Shown here: positions 58,626-64,000 of the stretch, in pieces
Numbering within the stretch: position 1 is the first letter of the stretch
How the letters are laid out: every line of letters begins with the position of its first letter
Assembly (NCBI RefSeq): GCF_026341825.1
Contig: NZ_JAPENY010000003.1
Location: 744,001 to 808,000, forward strand
Length of the DNA: 64,000 nt
DNA from: Streptomyces sp. NBC_00620
Lineage (GTDB): Bacteria; Actinomycetota; Actinomycetes; Streptomycetales; Streptomycetaceae
Direction: 5' to 3'
Position numbers and translations under genes: made by a program
Notes under the pieces: model-generated
What the model was told of the DNA's origin: nothing
What the model saw: only the letters and a program-made list of their open reading frames with translations
Databases searched by the model: none

Positions 58626-59480
58626 CCGCCAACTCCCCCGCTGCTCAAGCGCGTTGGCGCTCCCGCGGCCACGGGCGCGACCCACGCCCTGCTCGTCTTC
58701 TGGGCCCTGCTGTCCACCGTGCCCCTGCTCTGGGCCCTGATCAGCGCGTTCAAGGACAACCGGGAACTGTTCGGCAACCCCTGGCAGCTGCCCAGCACTT
58801 GGCACGCCGACAACTTCACCCGCGCCTGGTCCAGGGCGAGCATCGGCGACTACTTCGTCAACACCCTCATCGTCGTGCTCGGTTCACTGGTCCTCACGAT
58901 GATCCTGGGCTCCATGGTCGCCTATGTGCTGGCCCGGTTCACCTTCCCCGGATGCCGGTTGATCTACTACGCGTTCGTCGCCGGAATGGCATTTCCCGTC
59001 GTGCTGGCCCTGGTCCCGCTCTTCTTCGTCGTCAAGAACCTCGGGCTGCTCGGCAGTTACCACGGCATGATCCTCGTCTACACGGCGTACGCGCTGCCGT
59101 TCACCGTCTTCTTCCTGACCAGTTTCTTCCGGACGCTTCCCACGGCGGTGGCCGAGGCCGCCCTCATCGACGGCGCCTCGCAGGAGGCCATCTTCTTCCG
59201 GGTCATGCTGCCCATGGCCAAGCCGGGCCTGCTGTCGGTCGGCATCTTCAACTTCCTCGGCATGTGGAACCAGTACCTGCTGCCGGTCGCGCTCAACACC
59301 GACCGCGACAAGTACGTGCTGTCCCAGGGGCTAGCGAACCTGGCCAGCCAGCAGGGTTACGAGGCGGACTGGAGCGCTCTGTTCGCCGGACTCGTCATCG
59401 CGGCGGTCCCTGTGATCGGCCTCTATCTCGCACTCCAGCGACGCATCCAGGCCGGTCTCACCGTGGGGATGCTCAAGTGA
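58536..59480 (+). CDS. Carbohydrate ABC transporter permease (NgcG-like)
   Basis: A 314-residue MalG-type permease. Six helices start at HALLVFWALLSTVPLLWALI after a hydrophilic leader of about 48 residues rich in Pro and Thr. The EAA loop is VAEAALIDGASQEAIFFRVM with LPMAKPGL. The end GLTVGMLK is typical for sugar permeases of this type. ATG 58536 is 11 bp after the previous stop. Part of the leader arose from duplication of the preceding gene end (see the repeat entry). Confidence 0.92.
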   Translation: MKTSTHPTQADASLPSPTRQEHDRVPKPATPPTPPLLKRVGAPAATGATHALLVFWALLSTVPLLWALISAFKDNRELFGNPWQLPSTWHADNFTRAWSRASIGDYFVNTLIVVLGSLVLTMILGSMVAYVLARFTFPGCRLIYYAFVAGMAFPVVLALVPLFFVVKNLGLLGSYHGMILVYTAYALPFTVFFLTSFFRTLPTAVAEAALIDGASQEAIFFRVMLPMAKPGLLSVGIFNFLGMWNQYLLPVALNTDRDKYVLSQGLANLASQQGYEADWSALFAGLVIAAVPVIGLYLALQRRIQAGLTVGMLK

Positions 59481-59527
59481 GCCCGTCACCCTCCGAGGAA
59501 ACACACAGGCAACCGTATACTCCACAC

Positions 59528-60598
59528 ATGCACGACCCTCAGGACGCGCCTGCACGAGCCGCCACCATCCGTGACGTCGCTGCAAGAGCCGGAGTCTCCC
59601 CGGCGACCGTCTCCCGGGTTCTGACCGGCAGCCGCCCGGTGTCCTCCTCGGCGCAGGCGCGCATCCAGCGGGCCATCAAAGAGCTGGACTATGTGGTCAA
59701 CGCCCAGGCACGTGCTCTGTCGGCCCCGCACTCGCGCACCGTGGCGATCCTGCTTCCCGGGCTGTCCTGGCAGTACCACAACCGGGTCGCGAGCGGTATC
59801 GAGCAACAGGCCGTCAACGAGAACCGGCTCTGCATCGTCTGTTCCACCAGAAGCGACCCGGACCGGGAGATCGCGCTACTGGAGACGCTGCGCCAGCACA
59901 ACACCGAGGCGGTCGTGCTCATCGGCGGGACCGTCGTGACACCCCACTACGCGGAGCGGATCGCCCGCTTCGCCCGGATCCTCGACGCCAGCGGCTCCAG
60001 GCTGGTGCTCTGCGGACGGCCCGCCCCGGCACCTGACCTGCCGATCACGGTCGTGAACTATGACCATGAAGGCGGCGCCCACGCGGCCGTCAGCCACCTG
60101 CTGTCCCTCGGCCACCGGCGCATCGCCCTCCTCGGCGGCCCGCGTGACCACACCACGACCGATCTGCGGATCGCCGGTTACCGGCGCGCCCACGAGGACC
60201 ACGGCATCACTCCGGATCCGGGCCTCCTCCACATCGGAGGGGCCGACCGGACGTTCGGCTATGAGACCGTGCGGTCCCATCTGGCCGCCGGGCGCCTGCC
60301 GTACACCGCGGCCTTCTGTTTCGACGACTACCTCGCGGCCGGCGCGATGACCGCCGCCCGTGAAGGCGGTCTGACACTCCCGGACGACCTGTCGCTCATC
60401 GGCTACAACGACGAGGCGATCTCCGCCGATCTTCCCCTGCCGCTGAACTCGGTGCACGTGCCCTTCGACGAACTGGGCCGCGCCGCCGTCCGGATGGCGC
60501 TACACCGCGACGACCCGATGTACAGCGACCAGAACGTCATGCTGGGCACGCACCTGGTCATGCGCCAGAGCGTGCGCTCCACCCGCGTGAAACCGTAG
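59528..60598 (+). CDS. LacI family transcriptional regulator
   Basis: A 356-residue LacI-type repressor. The headpiece TIRDVAARAGVSPATVSRVL (about 13-32) is followed by hinge VVNAQARALSAPHSRTVAIL, and the sugar-binding core contains GHRRIALLGGPRDHTTTDLR, FCFDDYLAAGAM and a C-terminal GTHLVMRQSV. It is the natural reader of the CGGTTTCA palindromes in this locus. No ribosome site is visible: TATACT (59516-59521) ends only 6 bp before ATG 59528, so the mRNA may be leaderless from its own promoter 47 bp after the permease. Confidence 0.92.
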   Translation: MHDPQDAPARAATIRDVAARAGVSPATVSRVLTGSRPVSSSAQARIQRAIKELDYVVNAQARALSAPHSRTVAILLPGLSWQYHNRVASGIEQQAVNENRLCIVCSTRSDPDREIALLETLRQHNTEAVVLIGGTVVTPHYAERIARFARILDASGSRLVLCGRPAPAPDLPITVVNYDHEGGAHAAVSHLLSLGHRRIALLGGPRDHTTTDLRIAGYRRAHEDHGITPDPGLLHIGGADRTFGYETVRSHLAAGRLPYTAAFCFDDYLAAGAMTAAREGGLTLPDDLSLIGYNDEAISADLPLPLNSVHVPFDELGRAAVRMALHRDDPMYSDQNVMLGTHLVMRQSVRSTRVKP

Positions 60599-60698
60599 GC
60601 AGGCACTTTCGCCGGAGCGGACCGGACAGCTGGGCAAGCCGCTCACCCGGTCGGGCAGGCCCCCAACCGGCTCGGCTCCCCCGCCCCGCCGGGAACGC

Positions 60699-60731
60699 AA
60701 AAAGCCGCCCTCTCATAGATGAGAGAACGGC
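60699..60731 (-). terminator. Rho-independent terminator of the former tRNA-Pro gene
   Basis: On the minus strand a stem formed by CTCTCAT/ATGAGAG (60710-60716 and 60719-60725) with outer GCCG/CGGC (60704-60707 and 60728-60731) is followed by five T residues (A-run at 60699-60703). It lies 20 bp past the tRNA 3' end. Confidence 0.75.
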
Positions 60732-60750
60732 CTCCGACCTGCAACAAAGC

Positions 60751-60796
60751 TGGTCGGGACGACAGGATTTGAACCTGCGACCCCTTGACCCCCAGT
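60751..60796 (-). other. 3' fragment of tRNA-Pro(GGG), likely attachment-site remnant
   Basis: Read on the minus strand, 60796 to 60751 gives the tRNA from the anticodon loop to the end: loop CTGGGGG with anticodon GGG, stem half TCAAG, variable region GGGTC, T-arm GCAGG-TTCAAAT-CCTGT, acceptor half CGTCCCG, discriminator A and encoded CCA. Upstream (60797 on) the sequence has no D-arm or 5' acceptor strand, so it is not a functional tRNA. Breakage in the anticodon loop with retention of the 3' end is the signature left by tyrosine integrases that use tRNA 3' ends as att sites. Confidence 0.75.
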
Positions 60797-60912
60797 TGTG
60801 GAGCCACTGCGAGCTCTGGTGCCTCCATCGGCGCGCTTCAAGCGAGAGTCGGCAAGTCAGCACATCTGCACGGTCCTTGCACACTGAGTCATCGGCGCCC
60901 GGCGGGAAATGC

Positions 60913-62571
60913 TCAGGTAACCGTGAGCTCAATCGTGTGCCGGCCTGTTGCCCCGTCAGGCAACGGCTTGTGCACCCGTCCTGTCTGTACCTGGCCGGTG
61001 TTGTCAGTGGCGCGTACTTGCAGGCGATGCTTGCCGGGCGTCGCCTGCCACGGCCAGCTCCATTGCCGCCATGTGTCCACCGACGGCACCGCCGCGAGCT
61101 GTGCCTGCTGCCATGGCCCGTCATCCACGCGGACCTCCACCGCGGACACCCCACGATGCTGCGCCCACGCCACCCCGGCCACCATCACCAGACCTTGCTC
61201 CAGACGCTTGCCCGCGGCCGGTGTGTCAATCCGCGACTGCGTCTTCACCGGAGCCAGCGCCGCGTAATCCCGCCGTACCCAATAGGCGCTGAAGTCCGAG
61301 AAACGACTCAGCTCCAGCTCCGTCAACCACTTCGTCGCGGATACGTATCCGTACAGTCCGGGCACCACCATCCGGACCGGGAACCCGTGCTCGACCGGCA
61401 GTGGCTCCCCGTTCATTCCGACCGCCAGCAACGCGTCCCGCCCGTCACGCAACGCTGCCGTCGGCGTTCCGGCCGTGTAGCCGTCCACGGAACGGCTCAC
61501 CACCTGATCCGCCCCGCCGTCCGGCTCGACTTCATCCAGCAGATCCTTGATCGGTACCCCCAACCATCGCGCGTTACCGACCAACTCACCACCGACCTCA
61601 TTGGATACACACGCCAGCGTGATGTACCGCTCCACCATCGGCCGTGCCAGCAACTGCTCGTACGTCAGCGTCAGCGGCCGTTTCACCCGGCCATGAACCC
61701 TCAGTCGCCAGTCCTTCGGTTCCATCTGTGGCACCGTCAAAGCGGTGTCGATCCGGTAGAAGTCCGCGTTCCTGGTCACGAACGACTCCGCTCCGGGCAC
61801 GCCGACGGAGACCTTGGCGGGCAATGGCGGTGCCGGGCTCGACGGGGACGGAAGTACCACCGCGGCCCGGGCCGCGGCCACGCGCTGTGCCCAGAGCCGG
61901 CGTCCGCCCGGTACGGCCACCGCGGCCGCACCGATAGCCCCGACCGCCAGCGCGAGAAACCGTCGCCGGCCCGGGGGCTGTCCTGCACCGTCCATCACCG
62001 ACATGTCGGCATCCGACGACGGCGAACGGGCGCCCTCCACAGGGGTGGGGGCTTCCTGCGCCACCACGTTCGTGTCCGGGCCGGTGTCCCCCAGGTCTGG
62101 TGCCGATACCGCAGCGCGGCGCGGCAGGGTGCGACGCAGCAGCACCAGAAGGCCTGCGGCGGCCAGTGCACCAACCACCGTCGGCAGCGGGTACGCCCAC
62201 GTGGCGCTGGCCCGGGTGGCTGACGCGAGTACGCCGATCATCCCGAACACCGCGACGCCGGCCAGCCCGTATACGAGCCGACGCATGGCCAGTGCACCGA
62301 TGAACGCGGCGAAGACCGCCAACACCAGCACGATTCCCGCCTGCAGCGCCAGCTTGTCGTACGTGTAGAACAGCGTGACCGCGAACTCCTTGACCGGAGT
62401 CGGCGCGGCGTCCACGGCGACACCGCCCACTGCCACGAGGGGTGCTGAGGGCCCGCCCGTCGCGGCTGCCACCAGCTCACCGACGCCCAGGGCGAGCGCG
62501 GTGGCCGCGACGCCGGCAAGCTCGCCGTACCACTGCTTGGGCGGTTTCACCGGTGCCGGTCGTCCTGTCAT
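60913..62571 (-). CDS. Membrane-anchored molybdopterin-dependent oxidoreductase (sulfite oxidase fold)
   Basis: A 552-residue protein. Four N-terminal helices (about 18-36, 73-95, 99-118, 129-146) are followed by an acidic linker and a twin-arginine helix GRRRFLALAVGAIGAAAVAV (201-220). The external part has the sulfite-oxidase molybdopterin fold, with the Mo-ligand Cys321 in TLACVSNEVGG and VEHGFPVRMVVPGLYGYVSATKW, and a C-terminal immunoglobulin-like domain (DDGPWQQAQL, WSWPWQATPGKHRLQVRATD). Substrate unknown. It is a polytopic Sec/Tat protein, a rare class described in actinomycetes. ATG 62571 follows GGAG. Confidence 0.9.
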   Translation of the reverse strand: MTGRPAPVKPPKQWYGELAGVAATALALGVGELVAAATGGPSAPLVAVGGVAVDAAPTPVKEFAVTLFYTYDKLALQAGIVLVLAVFAAFIGALAMRRLVYGLAGVAVFGMIGVLASATRASATWAYPLPTVVGALAAAGLLVLLRRTLPRRAAVSAPDLGDTGPDTNVVAQEAPTPVEGARSPSSDADMSVMDGAGQPPGRRRFLALAVGAIGAAAVAVPGGRRLWAQRVAAARAAVVLPSPSSPAPPLPAKVSVGVPGAESFVTRNADFYRIDTALTVPQMEPKDWRLRVHGRVKRPLTLTYEQLLARPMVERYITLACVSNEVGGELVGNARWLGVPIKDLLDEVEPDGGADQVVSRSVDGYTAGTPTAALRDGRDALLAVGMNGEPLPVEHGFPVRMVVPGLYGYVSATKWLTELELSRFSDFSAYWVRRDYAALAPVKTQSRIDTPAAGKRLEQGLVMVAGVAWAQHRGVSAVEVRVDDGPWQQAQLAAVPSVDTWRQWSWPWQATPGKHRLQVRATDNTGQVQTGRVHKPLPDGATGRHTIELTVT

Positions 62572-62609
62572 CGGAGTCTCCAAGTCGGTATCGGACAGTT
62601 GGTGGACGC

Positions 62610-62813
62610 TTATCGGCTGACCCGGCGTCGCCGGGAGATGCCGACGCCAAGCAGGGCCAGGCCGACGACCACCACGATCGGTCCGACGACCGCCCACAGC
62701 GTCACGCCGCTCATCGCTGAGCCCTTCATGACGTCGAGGCCCTGCAAGGTCCAGCCCGCGCCGAAAAGGACCAGCAGTGCACCGAGGACGAGGACGAACC
62801 AGTTCTTCTTCAT
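62610..62813 (-). CDS. Small two-helix membrane protein
   Basis: A 67-residue protein: a positive start (MKKNW), helix FVLVLGALLVLFGAGWTLQG, short loop, helix LWAVVGPIVVVVGLALLGVG and a basic tail SRRRRVSR. GGAGG lies six bases before ATG 62813. It is 38 bp upstream of the molybdoenzyme on the same strand, so likely co-transcribed; it may be a membrane partner. No function is known to me. Confidence 0.85.
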   Translation of the reverse strand: MKKNWFVLVLGALLVLFGAGWTLQGLDVMKGSAMSGVTLWAVVGPIVVVVGLALLGVGISRRRRVSR

Positions 62814-63030
62814 GGGGTACCTCCAGGTGTGGAGCCGAGGTTCTCGGTTAAGAGCCTGACGGTTCGGTGGCCGCGACCGGAACAACGCTTGGTTGGACCC
62901 CGTTGTCAACCGATCGACGTACGCGCGGCCCCACCGGTGCGTGGACGTTCCTCGGCGCCGGGTCGGGCACTCTGGGTGTGAGCGCCCGTAAACTGGCGGG
63001 CAGATCTCGGCGGCTGAAGGTGGGCGGGAC
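62814..63030. promoter_or_regulatory. Divergent promoter gap, small membrane protein / sensor kinase
   Basis: A 217-bp gap between divergent genes. AT-richer stretches near 62845-62870 are plausible promoter elements; no operator or RNA feature was identified. Confidence 0.4.
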
Positions 63031-64000
63031 GTGACAGCGCGCAGCACCGTCGACTTCGGGTACCGCTACCGCGTCGGATGGCATGTCCTCATCGGCGCCG
63101 TCGCGATACCCCTTGGCGTCGCCATAGCGGCCGACGTCACCGTGGCGCTCGGACAACGCCTGCTTGCCCTCGGCACGCTCGCCGTCATCGTCGCCTGGTA
63201 CGCCCTGGTCGCTCCGCTGGCTATGGAAAACCGCGACGAGCGTTGGGGTGCGGCCTATTTCGCAGTCCTGGCGGTCGCCTTCCCACTGCTGCTCGCCATC
63301 GCCCCGATCAGTGGCGCGCTGCTGTTCGCGCTCGGCCCACAGCTGTTCGTGATGGTCGCGAGGTGGCGGGTACGCATACCGCTGCTCCTTATCCTCTACG
63401 CCGAGCTCGCCTGGGCCATGCTGGCGCCGGTCGGAGTCGGCCGCTACACGCTGGCGATGATCGGCGTGACCGTTCTGGTACCCATGACCGTGACGATCCT
63501 CGTGGGCGCCTATCTGACCGGCATCCGCGAGCAGAACCGCAAACGGGCCGCGCTGATCGAAGAACTGACCCGGACACGGGCCGCGCTGGAACGCGCGGGC
63601 CACCAGGCGGGCGTCCATGCCGAACGCGAACGCCTGGCCGCCGAGATCCACGACACCCTGGCACAGGGCTTCACCAGCATCCTCATGCTCGCCCAAGTCG
63701 CACGGACGACCCTGCACCGGGATCCGGCGGCCGCCGACAGCCAGCTCGACATCCTTGAACAGACCGCCCGCGAGAACCTCGCCGAGGCACGCTCGCTGAT
63801 CGCCGCCTTGACCCCGGTCGACCTGACCGGCCGGAGCCTCGCGGATGCACTGGACCGGCTGGCCGCCCGCCATACCCGCGATACGGGTACGCACGTCGAG
63901 GTGTCGATCTTCGGCGAGCGGTCCGGCGCACCGACAGGCACCGACATCGCCCTGCTGCGCACCGCGCAGGAAGCCCTGGCCAACGTAAGCAAGCACGCCG
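63031..64000 (+). CDS. NarL-type two-component sensor histidine kinase (3' end outside window)
   Basis: The frame starts at GTG 63031 (TARSTVDFGYRYRV; AAGGTGGG upstream) and runs off the window after 323 codons. About five membrane helices fill residues 15-165. A coiled segment (QNRKRAALIEELTRTRAALER) then leads to the HisKA_3 domain with the phospho-acceptor His in AAEIHDTLAQGF. The start of the HATPase domain with N-box LLRTAQEALANVSKHA is at the very end. Kinases of this type usually have a LuxR/NarL-class response regulator encoded next to them, probably just beyond the window. Confidence 0.9.
   Translation, partial: MTARSTVDFGYRYRVGWHVLIGAVAIPLGVAIAADVTVALGQRLLALGTLAVIVAWYALVAPLAMENRDERWGAAYFAVLAVAFPLLLAIAPISGALLFALGPQLFVMVARWRVRIPLLLILYAELAWAMLAPVGVGRYTLAMIGVTVLVPMTVTILVGAYLTGIREQNRKRAALIEELTRTRAALERAGHQAGVHAERERLAAEIHDTLAQGFTSILMLAQVARTTLHRDPAAADSQLDILEQTARENLAEARSLIAALTPVDLTGRSLADALDRLAARHTRDTGTHVEVSIFGERSGAPTGTDIALLRTAQEALANVSKHA

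Larger units (their letters stand above)
60599..60912. other. Gene-free gap with terminator and tRNA fragment
   Basis: This 314-bp gap lies after the LacI gene. Besides the terminator and the tRNA-Pro fragment listed separately, nothing is recognisable in 60797-60912. Confidence 0.55.

Noticed and set aside
60751..60830. Intact tRNA-Pro gene
   Set aside because: Only the anticodon loop to CCA is present. The D-arm and 5' acceptor strand are missing upstream, so it is scored as a fragment.
1..64000. CRISPR arrays, complete insertion sequences, rRNA genes
   Set aside because: No regularly spaced repeats, transposase motifs or rRNA sequence were seen on either strand.

Overview
The window reads as chromosome from a high-GC actinomycete, most likely Streptomyces. 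Third codon positions are almost all G or C, GTG starts are frequent, exported proteins carry twin-arginine (Tat) signals, LacI/ROK-controlled sugar importers alternate with glycoside hydrolases, and a conservon-type sensor kinase and a dispersed Streptomyces-like intergenic repeat are present. Nearly everything from 1 to about 60.6 kb is accessory catabolism: sugar uptake, glycan degradation and small-molecule oxidation, arranged as separate operons that mostly have their own local regulator.

Layout. (1) 1-4016: a sugar-binding protein (cut by the window edge), a deletion remnant of its permease, then an iolH-like isomerase, a Gfo/Idh/MocA dehydrogenase and a second TIM-barrel isomerase; this looks like a decayed inositol or rare-sugar operon. 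(2) 4111-11217: an exported GH27 enzyme with a complete ABC importer on the minus strand, divergent from a ROK regulator. (3) 11347-22122: a deoxy-sugar block with two GH95 enzymes (one cytoplasmic, one Tat-exported), an SDR dehydrogenase, an enolase-superfamily dehydratase, a LysR regulator, an SMP-30 lactonase and a UxaA-family dehydratase. Together these suggest oxidation of L-fucose or L-galactose without phosphorylation. (4) 22637-24841: an exported CocE/NonD hydrolase and a VOC protein.

(5) 24977-34131: a class II aldolase, aldehyde dehydrogenase, SMP-30 protein, SDR, PLP-dependent aldolase/racemase-like protein, MFS transporter, FAD-linked lactone oxidase and TetR repressor. The same palindrome, TTGGAC-N4-GACCAA, lies in front of three transcription units, so this behaves as one regulon. 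(6) 34386-36630: an orphan conservon-like sensor kinase and a conserved 72-residue protein. (7) 36721-49204: an XRE-cupin regulator and twelve tightly coupled genes (flavin reductase, metallo-beta-lactamase fold, CodA/AtzC-like amidohydrolase, ABC importer, FAD oxidase, creatininase, cupin, AtzH-amidase fusion, isochorismatase-type hydrolase, acetamidase/formamidase). They share the operator AATGTT-N9-AACAT(T/C). This is the best candidate for an undescribed pathway, apparently the import and stepwise hydrolysis of a cyclic C-N compound.

(8) 49158-60598: a polysaccharide-utilisation locus with a PL8 lyase, a DUF2264 protein, a ThuA protein, a hydroxyacid dehydrogenase, an NgcEFG-like importer and a LacI regulator. 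Three palindromic sites centred on CGGTTTCA tie it together. (9) 60699-60796: a terminator and the 3' part of a tRNA-Pro(GGG) broken in the anticodon loop, probably an integration scar. (10) 60913-64000: a membrane molybdoenzyme with an internal Tat motif, a small membrane protein and the start of a NarL-type sensor kinase; these look more like core chromosome.

All functional names rest on reading motifs, gene order and recalled family features. No database search was run.
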